Notes: a model not told the origin generated them from the letters alone. Shown: positions 9,828-18,950, numbered from the stretch's first letter. The stretch is DNA of 64,000 nt from Kluyvera genomosp. 1 (GCF_001266615.1 NZ_LGHZ01000037.1:1-64000), one strand, 5' to 3'. Program-made: numbers and translations.

Positions 9828-10841
9828 ATGAAATTCTCCCGACTTGCTCTGCTGTCTGTTATTGCACTCGCCAGCGCCCCTTCCTGGGCGGAATCGGTGG
9901 TCACCGTCTATTCCATCGATGGCTTACATGATGGCGACAACAGCTGGTATCAGACGCAGTTTGATGCATTCACCAAAGCGACCGGCATTACCGTGCGTTA
10001 CGTTGAAGGCGGCGGTGGCGTGGTGGTTGAGCGTCTGGCTAAAGAGCGCACTAACCCGCAGGCCGATGTGTTGGTCACCGCGCCGCCGTTTATTCAGCGT
10101 GCGGCAGCGGAGAAGCTGCTGGCAAACTTTAAAACCGAATCCGCTGCGTCAATCCCGGGGGCAAATGAGTCCTACTCGCCGCTGGTGAAAAACTACCTGA
10201 GCTTTATCTATAACGACAAACTGCTGAAAGCTGCACCGGCCAGCTGGCAGGATCTGCTCGACGGCAAATACAAAAATAAACTGCAATATTCCACACCGGG
10301 CCAGGCAGCCGACGGCACCGCGGTGATGCTGCAGGCATTTCACAGCTTTGGTGGTAAAGAGGCCGGCTTTGACTATTTGGGCAAGCTGCAGGCCAATAAC
10401 GTCGGGCCATCGGCATCAACGGGCAAACTGACCGCGCTGGTCAATAAGGGGGAGCTGTACGTGGCCAACGGTGACCTGCAGATGAACCTCGCGCAGATGG
10501 AACGCAACCCTAACGTGAAGATCTTCTGGCCAGCCAACGATAAAGGCGAGCGCAGCGCGCTGGCGATCCCTTACGTGATTGGTTTGGTTCAGGGCGCGCC
10601 GGAGAGTGAAAACGGCAAAAAGCTGATTAACTTCCTGCTGAGCAAAGAAGCGCAGACCAGCGTTAGCGCGCTTTCCTGGGGCATGCCGGTGCGCAGCGAC
10701 GTGATGCCGGAAGACGCACACTATAAAGCGGCAACTGCCGCGCTGGCGGGCGTGAAAAGCTGGGAGCCAAACTGGGATGAAGTGGCGGTATCACTGTCGT
10801 CTGACATTGCCCAGTGGCATAAAGCGACCGACAGCGAGTAA
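9828..10841 (+). CDS. phnS: 2-aminoethylphosphonate ABC transporter, periplasmic binding protein
   Basis: A 337-residue periplasmic protein with a clear signal peptide (residues 1-21, cleavage after SWA). It belongs to the class that also binds iron, thiamine and polyamines, with [30 protein letters not shown] near the mature start. It should capture 2-aminoethylphosphonate for PhnTUV. First gene of phnSTUV, with the PhnR operator just upstream and CGAGG ahead of the ATG. Confidence 0.93.
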   Translation: MKFSRLALLSVIALASAPSWAESVVTVYSIDGLHDGDNSWYQTQFDAFTKATGITVRYVEGGGGVVVERLAKERTNPQADVLVTAPPFIQRAAAEKLLANFKTESAASIPGANESYSPLVKNYLSFIYNDKLLKAAPASWQDLLDGKYKNKLQYSTPGQAADGTAVMLQAFHSFGGKEAGFDYLGKLQANNVGPSASTGKLTALVNKGELYVANGDLQMNLAQMERNPNVKIFWPANDKGERSALAIPYVIGLVQGAPESENGKKLINFLLSKEAQTSVSALSWGMPVRSDVMPEDAHYKAATAALAGVKSWEPNWDEVAVSLSSDIAQWHKATDSE

Positions 10842-10843
10842 GC

Positions 10844-11956
10844 GTGATGTTGATGAAAACGACCGCCGCTCAAGCCCCTGCATTGCAGGGGACTTCGGGG
10901 ATTGTCCTCGACTCGCTGCGCGTGGCGTATCACGGCAACGTGGTACTCAAACCGCTCTCTTTAACCATTGAACCCGGAGAAGTTCTGGCGCTGATTGGCC
11001 CTTCTGGTTCGGGGAAAACCACGGTGCTGCGTGCGGTGGCGGGGTTTGCCCAGCCCGCGGGCGGTCGTATTTTAATTGGTGATACGGATGTCACTCACTT
11101 GGCGCCCTACAAACGTGGGCTGGCGATGGTGGTACAAAACTACGCGCTGTTCCCCCATCTTAAAGTGGAAGATAACGTTGCGTTTGGCCTACGGGCGCAA
11201 AAACAGCCCAAAGCGTTGATCAATGAGCGCGTGGTGCAGGCGCTCAAAACGGTGGGGATGAGCGATTACGCCACTCGCTACCCGCATCAACTTTCCGGCG
11301 GGCAGCAGCAGCGCGTGGCGATTGCCCGCGCTATTGCCGTACGTCCACGTGTGCTGCTGCTGGATGAACCGCTTTCTGCGCTGGATGCGCAAATTCGCCA
11401 CAATATGGTGGAAGAAATTGCCCGATTGCACCGCGAAATGCCGGAATTAACCATTCTTTATGTCACCCACGACCAAACCGAAGCGCTCACGCTGGCCGAT
11501 AAAATTGGCATCATGAAAGACGGTTCGATGATTGCTCACGGGGAAACCCGCGCGCTGTATCAACATCCGCCTAATCGCTTTGCGGCCGAATTTCTTGGCC
11601 GTGCCAATATCCTTTCAGCCACTGCGCTGGGCGTCACCGATATGCCTGGGCTGGTAGATGTGAGCTGCGGCGGTACGGTGATTCGCGCGTTTAGCCAGGG
11701 CAGTCATCACGGTTACAACAAGCTGCTGTGCATTCGTCCGCAGCACATGAGCCTGTCGCCGCGCTCGGCTCACAGCAACCGCTTCAACGCTACCCTGCAA
11801 TCGGTGCACTGGCAGGGGGATTTAACCCATCTGCTGTGCGATGTTGCCGGGGAGTCGGTGCGTATCGTGATGACTCACGTGAACCCACTGCCGCAGGCCG
11901 GTGACAAGCTGGCCCTGTGGTTTGAGCCTGATGACGCTGTCCTGATAGAGGTGTAA
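10844..11956 (+). CDS. phnT: 2-aminoethylphosphonate ABC transporter, ATP-binding protein
   Basis: A 370-residue ABC ATPase of the PotA/MalK type. Walker A is GPSGSGKTT, the signature LSGGQQQR and Walker B VLLLDEP; a C-terminal TOBE-like extension starts near residue 280. It energises import through PhnU/PhnV. The first codon may be the GTG at 10844 or the ATGs at 10847 or 10853. The stop overlaps the phnU start (TAATG), so translation is coupled. Confidence 0.93.
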   Translation: MMLMKTTAAQAPALQGTSGIVLDSLRVAYHGNVVLKPLSLTIEPGEVLALIGPSGSGKTTVLRAVAGFAQPAGGRILIGDTDVTHLAPYKRGLAMVVQNYALFPHLKVEDNVAFGLRAQKQPKALINERVVQALKTVGMSDYATRYPHQLSGGQQQRVAIARAIAVRPRVLLLDEPLSALDAQIRHNMVEEIARLHREMPELTILYVTHDQTEALTLADKIGIMKDGSMIAHGETRALYQHPPNRFAAEFLGRANILSATALGVTDMPGLVDVSCGGTVIRAFSQGSHHGYNKLLCIRPQHMSLSPRSAHSNRFNATLQSVHWQGDLTHLLCDVAGESVRIVMTHVNPLPQAGDKLALWFEPDDAVLIEV

Positions 11957-12819
11957 TGATGTCGCTCACCCTGACGCTGGAAAGAACGACCCCGATTTTG
12001 CGCCCGTTACTGTGGATATTCCTGCCGCTGCTGGTGCTCGCGACGCTGTTCTTTTGGCCGCTGTCGCTGATTGTGGAGCAGGCGCTACGCGATAACAGTG
12101 GCAATATCGGTCTGGAAATATTCTGGCAGGTCATTGAATCAAAACGCTTTATGTCGGCATTAATCAATACGCTGCAAATTGCGCTGCTGGCGACCGCCGG
12201 ATGTTTAGTGCTGGGTAGCGTTCTGTCGCTTATCCTGGTGTTTATTCCTTTTCCGGGAAGCGAACTGATTAGCCGGGTTGTCGATACCTTTATTGCGCTG
12301 CCGACCTTTTTAATCACCCTGGCATTTACCTTTATCTATGGCTCGGCAGGGCTGCTGAACGGCGCGTTGATGAACCTGTTTGCGTTTGAGCTGCCACCGG
12401 TCAATTTCCTCTACTCCATTCAGGGCGTGATTCTGGCGGAGATTACCGTCTTTACGCCGCTGGTGATGCGGCCGCTGATGGCCGCACTGCGGCAAATCGA
12501 TAAAAGTCAGCTTGAAGCGGCCAGTATTCTCGGCGCGCACCCGCTGCGGGTGATTGCGCAGGTCATTTTCCCCGCCGCGCTCCCCGCGTTGCTGGCTGGC
12601 GGTAGCCTGTGCCTGCTGCTGACCACCAACGAGTTCGGCATTGTGCTGTTTATTGGCGCTAAGGGCGTTAACACTCTGCCTATGATGGTTTACAGCAAAG
12701 CGATTCTGGAGTCTGACTACAGCGTTGCCTGCATGATCGCCTTAATTAATATTCTGCTGTCGCTCGGGCTGTTTGCCCTATATCGGCTAGCGGCATCGCG
12801 CAGTGGAAAAAGGAGCTAA
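11956..12819 (+). CDS. phnU: 2-aminoethylphosphonate ABC transporter, permease
   Basis: A 287-residue inner-membrane permease with about six helices and the EAA loop (EAASILGAHPLRVIAQVIFP, about residues 188-207) that contacts the ATPase. It pairs with PhnV to form the channel. It starts on the phnT stop codon. Confidence 0.92.
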   Translation: MMSLTLTLERTTPILRPLLWIFLPLLVLATLFFWPLSLIVEQALRDNSGNIGLEIFWQVIESKRFMSALINTLQIALLATAGCLVLGSVLSLILVFIPFPGSELISRVVDTFIALPTFLITLAFTFIYGSAGLLNGALMNLFAFELPPVNFLYSIQGVILAEITVFTPLVMRPLMAALRQIDKSQLEAASILGAHPLRVIAQVIFPAALPALLAGGSLCLLLTTNEFGIVLFIGAKGVNTLPMMVYSKAILESDYSVACMIALINILLSLGLFALYRLAASRSGKRS

Positions 12820-12821
12820 TC

Positions 12822-13619
12822 ATGTTGATTTGGTCACGCAAAGGGCGCGTTGCGGCGGGAGTGGTTGCCACCACGTTGTTTGCCCTTTTCTTTTTCCTGC
12901 CGCTGGCGGTGATTTTGATGTCCAGCCTTAGCCAGCAGTGGAGCGGGGTTTTACCGAGCGGTTTCACCCTCATTCATTTCGTCAATGCCTTTCGCGGCGC
13001 CGCGTGGGATGCCCTCTTTTCCAGTCTGGTGATTGGCTTTTGTGCCAGCCTGTTCGCGCTGCTTTGCGGCGTTTGGGCGGCGCTGGCGCTACGTCAGTAC
13101 AGCGTGAAAGCGCAGCGCTGGCTGAGCATGATGTTTTATCTGCCCAGCGCAATTCCTTCCGTTTCCGTCGGGCTGGGCATTCTGGTGGCGTTTAGCCAGG
13201 GGCCGCTGCAGATGAACGGCACGCTGTGGATTGTGCTAACGGCGCACTTCGTACTGGTATCCGCTTTTACTTTCAGCAACGTCTCAACCGGGCTGGCGCG
13301 CGTGTCGGCCGATATTGAAAACGTTGCCTCAAGCCTTGGTGCTTCACCGTGGTATCGCCTGCGGCACGTGACGTTGCCGCTGCTCATGCCGTGGATGATG
13401 TCAGCGTTGGCGCTGAGCCTTTCGTTGTCGATGGGTGAACTGGGAGCGACCATGATGATTTACCCGCCGGGTTGGACCACGCTTCCGGTCACCATATTTA
13501 GCCTGACCGATCGCGGAAATATCGCCGATGGCGCGGCTCTGACCATCGTGCTGGTGGCGATCACGCTGCTACTGATGATGAAGCTGGAACGGGTCGCGAA
13601 GCGATTAGGGCAGAGGTGA
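12822..13619 (+). CDS. phnV: 2-aminoethylphosphonate ABC transporter, permease
   Basis: The second permease (265 residues, about six helices), with an EAA-like loop (VASSLGASPWYRLRHVTLPLL). AAGGAG precedes the ATG, and only 2 bases separate it from phnU. It ends the phnSTUV unit; a hairpin follows. Confidence 0.92.
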   Translation: MLIWSRKGRVAAGVVATTLFALFFFLPLAVILMSSLSQQWSGVLPSGFTLIHFVNAFRGAAWDALFSSLVIGFCASLFALLCGVWAALALRQYSVKAQRWLSMMFYLPSAIPSVSVGLGILVAFSQGPLQMNGTLWIVLTAHFVLVSAFTFSNVSTGLARVSADIENVASSLGASPWYRLRHVTLPLLMPWMMSALALSLSLSMGELGATMMIYPPGWTTLPVTIFSLTDRGNIADGAALTIVLVAITLLLMMKLERVAKRLGQR

Positions 13620-13624
13620 TGCGA

Positions 13625-13655
13625 CTCCCCTCTCTTAAATCGCCAGAGAGGGGAA
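13625..13655. terminator. Hairpin between convergent phnV and porin genes
   Basis: TCCCCTCTCT (13626-13635) pairs with AGAGAGGGGA (13645-13654), a 10-bp stem with a 9-base loop. There is no strong T run on either side, but its place between two converging units suggests a shared transcript end. Confidence 0.55.
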
Positions 13656-13672
13656 TCGGCTCACGTTTTAGC

Positions 13673-15055
13673 TTAGAACCAGGCTTCGAACATGCCGCCG
13701 ACGTTCAGTGAATCCAGCTGCTCGTCTTCGGTACCGTTCACCTTCGCGGTACGCTTGTTGTCGACCTGACCGCCAGTCACGTAGAAGCGCAGCATCGGAC
13801 GGAACTCCGGCCCCATTCCGATGGCGATGTTCTGCGACAGCGTCAGCTTCCAGCCGTGGTTATCCCCGCCCTGATCGTAATCTACGCGCTGATAACCCGC
13901 TTCCAGCCAGGTCGAGTGCACGTCGTTCCAGAAGTACATCGGACGGACAATCGCGCCGTAGTTTTTACGGTTATCGGTGTTGTCTTTGCTGTTGTCATAA
14001 TCGTGGAATGCCAGCAGGTATTCGATCTGCGCCTGTTGGGTGAACTTATAGTTACCTTCAAAGCTGGCGTAGATAGCGGTTAAGCCGTCAGTTTTGTTAT
14101 AGACGCTGTTATCTGAGTTATCGGAATAACGCAGAATCACTTTGTTCACGCCGCTGTCGTTGGTGTGGCTCAGCAACAGCCCGCCCTGCCACGCATCCAG
14201 CTGTTCGTCGTTATCCACCGCTTTAGAATCAAAGCCGTAGTTAGCGTAAACCTCTACGTCGATTGGACCTGCTTTGATGTTGTGGGTTTTGGTGGTCAAC
14301 GCATAATGGCCATCATCCCCGGTGTCAGAGCTGCCGGTACAGGTGATGCGTGATGGGTTTGACTCATCGGCCATCACTTCCGGGCTACAGGATTTCACCT
14401 GTGAGACGGTTGCGACGTCGAACTGTACGCCGCCGATATCGAAGTTTTTCACCCCGGCACCCTGGCCGTCGTGGTTCATCCAGAAGTAATCGTTGATGCC
14501 CTGTTGTGGACGCTGGTGGAAGTCACGACCGGCCCAGATATAGGCGTTCGGGTTGGACTCCAGCACGTTGGTCACGCCGACGTAGGCTTTTTTCAGGTTA
14601 ACTTCATCGCTCCAGTGATCGAACATCACGTTGATATCCCAGATGGCGCCTTTGCTGCTCTTAAAGGCCTTGGTTATCTGGAATTCACCGCCGTTGCCTT
14701 CGTTACCCAGACGACCAATCGCCGAGGCGCCGTTGTACGAACCGTCAACGCCGACATATTTCTGATCGCCAGCCTGGAAATGTGCGCCGTAGCGGGCGTA
14801 CCCGCTAAACTTCAGACCGAATGGAATGGCCATATCCGGCGTTTGTGCGGCGGTTTGCGGGTTGGTTTCCAGGTCCACCTTTTTGGCGGCGGCGGCGTCC
14901 ATTTTAGCCTGGCGGTCCGCCAGCGCTTTATCGACGGCCTTGGCCACAATGGCGTCGATTTGATCCTGAGTAAATTCTTGTGCCATTACCGAAGAAAGCG
15001 GGCAAAGCGCGGCGATAACCGCCATAGCTAATGGAAGTTTTTTTACAGTTTTCAT
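13673..15055 (-). CDS. LamB-type carbohydrate porin
   Basis: A 460-residue outer-membrane protein of the maltoporin family (LamB, ScrY, BglH). A signal peptide (residues 1-25, cleavage after VMA) is followed by a short charged, coiled-coil-like stretch (about 28-60, rich in Asp/Ala/Lys), then an 18-strand-type barrel starting at GLKFSGYARYGAHF and ending in Phe (FEAWF). It closes a PTS unit, so it probably admits the oligosaccharide that the PTS takes up. ScrY/BglH-like function is inferred; the sugar is unknown. It is 160 bases beyond the EIIA gene and may be co-transcribed or have its own promoter. Confidence 0.88.
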   Translation of the reverse strand: MKTVKKLPLAMAVIAALCPLSSVMAQEFTQDQIDAIVAKAVDKALADRQAKMDAAAAKKVDLETNPQTAAQTPDMAIPFGLKFSGYARYGAHFQAGDQKYVGVDGSYNGASAIGRLGNEGNGGEFQITKAFKSSKGAIWDINVMFDHWSDEVNLKKAYVGVTNVLESNPNAYIWAGRDFHQRPQQGINDYFWMNHDGQGAGVKNFDIGGVQFDVATVSQVKSCSPEVMADESNPSRITCTGSSDTGDDGHYALTTKTHNIKAGPIDVEVYANYGFDSKAVDNDEQLDAWQGGLLLSHTNDSGVNKVILRYSDNSDNSVYNKTDGLTAIYASFEGNYKFTQQAQIEYLLAFHDYDNSKDNTDNRKNYGAIVRPMYFWNDVHSTWLEAGYQRVDYDQGGDNHGWKLTLSQNIAIGMGPEFRPMLRFYVTGGQVDNKRTAKVNGTEDEQLDSLNVGGMFEAWF

Positions 15056-15215
15056 GGTTATCTCAAATTAATTAATTATATTTTCAGACAATAACCATCC
15101 CGTTCCGGTGAGAATGCATAACATCACCAAAACAAGCTGATTCTATTTTTTATTTAGTAGGGTACAGTTAAATGATTATCGTAATAAAGTTCTCCGTAGC
15201 CAGATAAAATAAATA

Positions 15216-15554
15216 TTAACGTTGATATAGATGAATAATCTCTTCTGATAATTCACGCGCAAGTAAAGAGTTCATCAAATGATCCTGTGCGTGCACCATA
15301 ATTAACGTCATCGGTTGGCGTGCCTCACCGGCATCCTGCTCAATCAATTTGGTTTGCATATGGTGCGCCTGGCGGGCGTAGCCATCGGCTTCCCGCAGCA
15401 GATTTCTGGCTTCCTCCATCTCCCCCTGACGCGCGGCGTGTAATGCTTCGAAGCACAGCGATCTGGACTGACCCGCGTTAATGATTATTTCCATTACCGC
15501 GTCTTCTAATCCAACCATAATAAGGCCCCCTGACTCGTTAAAGTCATTATTCAT
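15216..15554 (-). CDS. PTS lactose/cellobiose-type EIIA component
   Basis: A 112-residue cytoplasmic phosphocarrier of the Lac family (ChbA-like). It accepts phosphate from HPr on the His in the MVHAQDHLMNS motif (about residues 85-95). The all-helical pattern with IIINAGQSRSLCFEAL and QTKLIEQDAGEA is typical of the family. An internal ATG at residue 13 has a G-rich sequence upstream, but overall length fits the first ATG. It works with the EIIC and EIIB encoded next to it. Confidence 0.88.
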   Translation of the reverse strand: MNNDFNESGGLIMVGLEDAVMEIIINAGQSRSLCFEALHAARQGEMEEARNLLREADGYARQAHHMQTKLIEQDAGEARQPMTLIMVHAQDHLMNSLLARELSEEIIHLYQR

Positions 15555-15603
15555 AAAGGTCGGAAAATAATGTATTACTGCTTAATAAATATAACTGTCG
15601 TTC

Positions 15604-16926
15604 TTAAATGACCGTTTCTGCTAAAGGTGAAGATGCTTTTAATTTCTGCTCTTCCGTTTTCATTAATGAACGCTCATAGGCGCGGAGGAACGGTAAATAC
15701 ATGGCCGCAGAAATTAACATACAAATAATACACATAATGACCGGGCTTAATGCCCAGTTTGCCGCCCACGAGGCGCCAATCGGTGCAGGGGTTGTCCACG
15801 GGGTCAGAGAAACGACCTGAGCCAGCCAGCCGAGACGGGTGGCGGTATAAGCAATGACGGCATTGACCATCGGAATACAGACGAACGGGATAAACATCAT
15901 CGGATTCATAATAATTGGCGCACCGAACAGAATCGGTTCGTTGATATTAAAGAAGCTCGGCACGATGCCCATTTTACCAATGGTCCGCAGGTGCGCGACG
16001 CGGCTGCGCAGCAGCAAGAACGCCAACGGTAAGGTACAGCCTACACCGCCAATCAGCAGGTAGTGATCCCAGAAACCTTGCAGGTAAACGTGTGGTAACA
16101 CGGTGCCCGCAGCCAGTGCGGCCTGGTTGGCAGAAAGGTTAGCCATCCAGAACGGATTCATGATCCCGGTGACAATCAGCGAGCCGTGGATCCCGGCAAA
16201 CCAGAAAATCTGGCACATCAGCACCGACAGCAGAATCGCTGGCAAGGAGTCAGAGGCGGAAACCAGTGGCGCCAGCACGTGCATAATGGCCTGTGGTAAA
16301 ATCATGCCGGTCTGGGCTTCGATAAACAGGTTCAGCGGGTGCAGCGTACCAATCACCACCAGAACAGGAATGAGGATCTCAAACGAACGGGCCACGCCGG
16401 TCGGCACTTCTTTTGGCAGACGGATGGTGACGTTGTTTTGCTTGAGCCACGCATAAACTCGGGTGGAATAGATGGCGGTAATCAGTGCGGTAAAGATCCC
16501 CTGACCAGAAAGATATTGGGTGGAAATCTTGCCGTCAGCATAGGGCGCAGCAACCAGCAGGAAAGCCATAAACGCCAGCAGGCCAGACATTACCGGGTCG
16601 AGATTAAACTGACGACCGAGGCTTGCACCGATACCGACGGAGATGAAAAACGTCATCACGCCCATGCTGAGGTTGAATGGCAGCATCAGCTGATCGCGAT
16701 AGTGCGCGGAGAAATCAAGCCAGCCGCGGGCGAAGCCGTTGGTGGTGTCCGGTGAAAACGGCGTGAATATGAACACCAACATAAACGAACCGATGATCAT
16801 AAACGGCAGCGCGGCGGTAAAACCGTCACGGATGGCGATAACGTATTTTTGTTGCCCGAGACGACCGGCCAACGGGGTGATGGATTGCTCGATAACGGCA
16901 ACCATGGACTGATAGAGTGAACTCAT
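15604..16926 (-). CDS. PTS cellobiose-type EIIC permease
   Basis: A 440-residue integral membrane sugar permease of the Lac family. It contains the signature FFNINEPILFGAPIIMNP (about residues 326-343), which carries the conserved Glu of the substrate site, and about ten membrane segments. The substrate is probably a beta-glucoside such as cellobiose or chitobiose, judged from family only. Confidence 0.9.
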   Translation of the reverse strand: MSSLYQSMVAVIEQSITPLAGRLGQQKYVIAIRDGFTAALPFMIIGSFMLVFIFTPFSPDTTNGFARGWLDFSAHYRDQLMLPFNLSMGVMTFFISVGIGASLGRQFNLDPVMSGLLAFMAFLLVAAPYADGKISTQYLSGQGIFTALITAIYSTRVYAWLKQNNVTIRLPKEVPTGVARSFEILIPVLVVIGTLHPLNLFIEAQTGMILPQAIMHVLAPLVSASDSLPAILLSVLMCQIFWFAGIHGSLIVTGIMNPFWMANLSANQAALAAGTVLPHVYLQGFWDHYLLIGGVGCTLPLAFLLLRSRVAHLRTIGKMGIVPSFFNINEPILFGAPIIMNPMMFIPFVCIPMVNAVIAYTATRLGWLAQVVSLTPWTTPAPIGASWAANWALSPVIMCIICMLISAAMYLPFLRAYERSLMKTEEQKLKASSPLAETVI

Positions 16927-16939
16927 TGGGATACCCTAG

Positions 16940-17254
16940 TTAGTTCGCCGCGGAAATCAGCGACAGAGCGTAATCCAGAACGTTGTCACCCCGTTGCATT
17001 CCATAGTCCATGGTATCAATCGGCTGGACGGGAATATTTTGGGTGGCGGCCTTGTCTGACAAACTTTTTAACATGTACTTCACCTGCGGCCCCAGCAACA
17101 CCACCTGATAATGCGGGTACTGGGTATCAAACTCGGATACACCGTAGGCATCTATTTTTACGGCTAAATCCCGCTCCTTCGCGGCTTCCACCATCTTTCT
17201 GACCAACATGCTGGTCGACATTCCGGCGGAACAGCACAGCATAATCTTGTACAT
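16940..17254 (-). CDS. PTS lactose/cellobiose-type EIIB component
   Basis: A 104-residue cytoplasmic domain that passes phosphate from EIIA to the sugar. The P-loop MLCCSAGMSTSMLV (about residues 5-18) carries the reactive Cys. An upstream in-frame start (17356) would add 34 residues unlike the family. The ATG at 17254 begins at MYKIMLCC and is preceded by an AGAGGG ribosome site. First gene of the leftward PTS-porin unit. Confidence 0.9.
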   Translation of the reverse strand: MYKIMLCCSAGMSTSMLVRKMVEAAKERDLAVKIDAYGVSEFDTQYPHYQVVLLGPQVKYMLKSLSDKAATQNIPVQPIDTMDYGMQRGDNVLDYALSLISAAN

Positions 17255-17310
17255 CGACGACCCTCTCATAAATGTAAATAGTTGTTGCGAGCATGATTTG
17301 ATATGAAACT

Positions 17311-17322
17311 GAAACCGGTTTC
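17311..17322. promoter_or_regulatory. LacI-family operator candidate ahead of the PTS unit
   Basis: GAAACCGGTTTC is a perfect 12-bp palindrome with the central CG typical of LacI-family operators. It lies 57 bases upstream of the EIIB start, in the divergent region shared with the LacI-type regulator gene. Confidence 0.65.
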
Positions 17323-17410
17323 TATTCATAAAAATTAGAAGTGTGATACCCATCAATTTCTCATGCTTATGGGACTAATTATTTCGCTATGGCTCACATA
17401 ATTTGAGCGG

Positions 17411-17488
17411 TTTCAGATGAAATGGATATCAAATGGACAATCGGTTTCCATAAAAAATGGAAACAGATATACTGGTGACAGCTATAAT
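17411..17488 (+). promoter_or_regulatory. Promoter and operator region of the LacI-family regulator
   Basis: A TATAAT -10 box is at 17483-17488. Just upstream lies GTTTCCAT-N5-ATGGAAAC (17444-17464), and further up TTTCA-GA-TGAAA (17411-17422). These echo the GTTTC/GAAAC halves of the palindrome at 17311 and suggest self-repression. ATAATTTGAGC also occurs twice (17398-17408 and 17484-17494). Confidence 0.5.
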
Positions 17489-17539
17489 TTGAGCCGTTGC
17501 TGTACAGAGGATTTACAGAGGGACTTTCAGGGGAGAAAG

Positions 17540-18490
17540 ATGTCTACAATCAACGATGTATCACGTTTGGCCGGGGTGTCTAAGGCCACAGTTTCACGTG
17601 TGTTGAGCGGTTCACGAGGTGTCAAAGAAGCCAGTCGGCTAGCGGTGTTGCGGGCGGTTGATGAACTTAACTATCGGCCGAATGTGATAGCCCAATCATT
17701 GCTGAGTCAATCCACCGGCTGTATTGGCGTTATCTGCGCGATGGATAACATTAATCAAACGACCGGCTATCTCTATGCGCTGGAAAAACAGTTCAGTCAG
17801 CATCAGAAACACTTGTTGCTGCGCTTTGCCAATACGCGAACCGGCGTGATGGCGGCGTTGGATGAGCTGAGTAACGGGTTATGTGATGATGTGCTGATTA
17901 TTGGCGCGCGTTTTCCCCTTGAAGTGGAGAGTGAAAACGTGGTGCTGATCGATTGCCCCGAGGCTGATACCGTCAACAGCATCCAGTTTGACCATGTCTT
18001 TGCGGCAGAAACCGCCTGTAATTATCTTGCCAGCCAGGGGCGGCGGCAGATTGCGCTGATCCAGCCGCTGGGCAGCGGTTTTGCCGACGATGTGCTGTTG
18101 GGCTATAAACACGGTCTGGAGAAAAACTTTCTGCCGTTTAATCGCAACCTGGTGTTTATGAACAGCACATCATCCACGGTGGCGCTGCAGGAGTTGCTCA
18201 ACAATGCGGGTCTTGTCAGCTTTAATGCGCTGCTGGTGGCCGATGAACAAGAAGCGCAGCGGGTGATCCCACAGCTGCTGGCCTTCAACAAACGGGTACC
18301 GGAAGATGTGATGGTGTTTAGCCTCGCCGGATCGCTGCATCTGCCCGGCATTCCAACGATTCCGGCGATTGAATATTCCATGGACGCGATTGCCACGCGC
18401 ATCGTTCGCTGGCTGGACGAGAAAACACAGATGCCGGGCGATACGGCGTTTCGCGGCGATTTAATTATTCCGGATATGCGTCAGCGCTAA
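17540..18490 (+). CDS. LacI-family repressor of the adjacent PTS unit
   Basis: A 316-residue LacI/GalR-type regulator. The N-terminal helix-turn-helix is STINDVSRLAGVSKATVSRVL with the hinge NYRPNVIAQSL at about residues 48-58; a periplasmic-binding-like effector domain follows. A longer reading from 17417 would add 41 unrelated residues. The ATG at 17540 has GGGGAGA upstream and starts exactly at the family's first residues. It is divergent from the PTS genes with matching palindromes between, so it most likely represses them until the phosphorylated sugar or inducer is present. Confidence 0.9.
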   Translation: MSTINDVSRLAGVSKATVSRVLSGSRGVKEASRLAVLRAVDELNYRPNVIAQSLLSQSTGCIGVICAMDNINQTTGYLYALEKQFSQHQKHLLLRFANTRTGVMAALDELSNGLCDDVLIIGARFPLEVESENVVLIDCPEADTVNSIQFDHVFAAETACNYLASQGRRQIALIQPLGSGFADDVLLGYKHGLEKNFLPFNRNLVFMNSTSSTVALQELLNNAGLVSFNALLVADEQEAQRVIPQLLAFNKRVPEDVMVFSLAGSLHLPGIPTIPAIEYSMDAIATRIVRWLDEKTQMPGDTAFRGDLIIPDMRQR

Positions 18491-18516
18491 CGTTATAGCG
18501 CCTTGCTGTCGCGTGA

Positions 18517-18540
18517 GGCCGGATAATGGTTTATCCGGCC
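18517..18540. repeat. REP-like hairpin between convergent lacI-type gene and yicS
   Basis: GGCCGGATAA (18517-18526) and TTATCCGGCC (18531-18540) form a perfect 10-bp stem with a TGGT loop. This fits an enterobacterial REP-type element or transcript end. It marks the right border of the phn/PTS block. Confidence 0.55.
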
Positions 18541-18553
18541 AGCGGTTGGCGGG

Positions 18554-18847
18554 TTATTTGGTTGGACACTGAATCCGTTTAATCGCCTGCTGATAGCCCG
18601 CTTTATCATTCTTTTCCAGCGCGCGCGTGGCGCTCTGCACTGCAGTTTTGTTCTGTGCCGATTCCAGCACTCGATTCGCAAATTGGGTATCAGAGAGCCC
18701 GATTTGTGCCGGGCAGTTCAGCTTCACATCCTTCACCACCTGCTGCTTTTGCTGCTCAAACTTCAGTCCTTCCAGCGGTGCGGCCATGGCGATGGCGGGT
18801 AAAATCAGACTGGCAACGAGTGAAACGGTCAGAGCTGTCTTTTTCAT
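18554..18847 (-). CDS. yicS: Small periplasmic protein, YicS-like
   Basis: A 97-residue protein with a signal peptide (residues 1-23, AMAA). The mature domain has two cysteines (NCPAQIGLSD and the C-terminal IQCPTK) that could form a disulfide. Length, the Cys pattern, LSD, NK and the terminal CP resemble E. coli YicS, which also lies near yicL. Function is unknown. A striking 12-bp inverted repeat lies immediately upstream of its ribosome site. Confidence 0.65.
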   Translation of the reverse strand: MKKTALTVSLVASLILPAIAMAAPLEGLKFEQQKQQVVKDVKLNCPAQIGLSDTQFANRVLESAQNKTAVQSATRALEKNDKAGYQQAIKRIQCPTK

Positions 18848-18857
18848 TAGGGATATC

Positions 18858-18888
18858 CTTATAGTTAACGCGTTGGGTTAACTATAAG
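18858..18888. promoter_or_regulatory. 12-bp perfect inverted repeat ahead of yicS
   Basis: CTTATAGTTAAC (18858-18869) and GTTAACTATAAG (18877-18888) are exact inverted copies separated by 7 bases. On the yicS transcript the AAGGAT ribosome site begins at the end of the second arm. It could be an operator or an RNA hairpin controlling translation. Confidence 0.6.
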
Positions 18889-18915
18889 TCGCATTTCCCC
18901 CGGCGTCATTTTGCT

Positions 18916-18946
18916 AGCCCGACAACACTACGCTATCGGGCTTTTT
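18916..18946 (+). terminator. Rho-independent terminator facing right, without a matching gene
   Basis: AGCCCGA (18916-18922) pairs with TCGGGCT (18936-18942), followed by a T run to 18946. The T run is on the plus strand, yet both neighbours (yicS and yicL) read leftward. It may end a short unannotated rightward RNA or be a relic of a lost gene. Confidence 0.55.
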
Positions 18947-18950
18947 CTGT

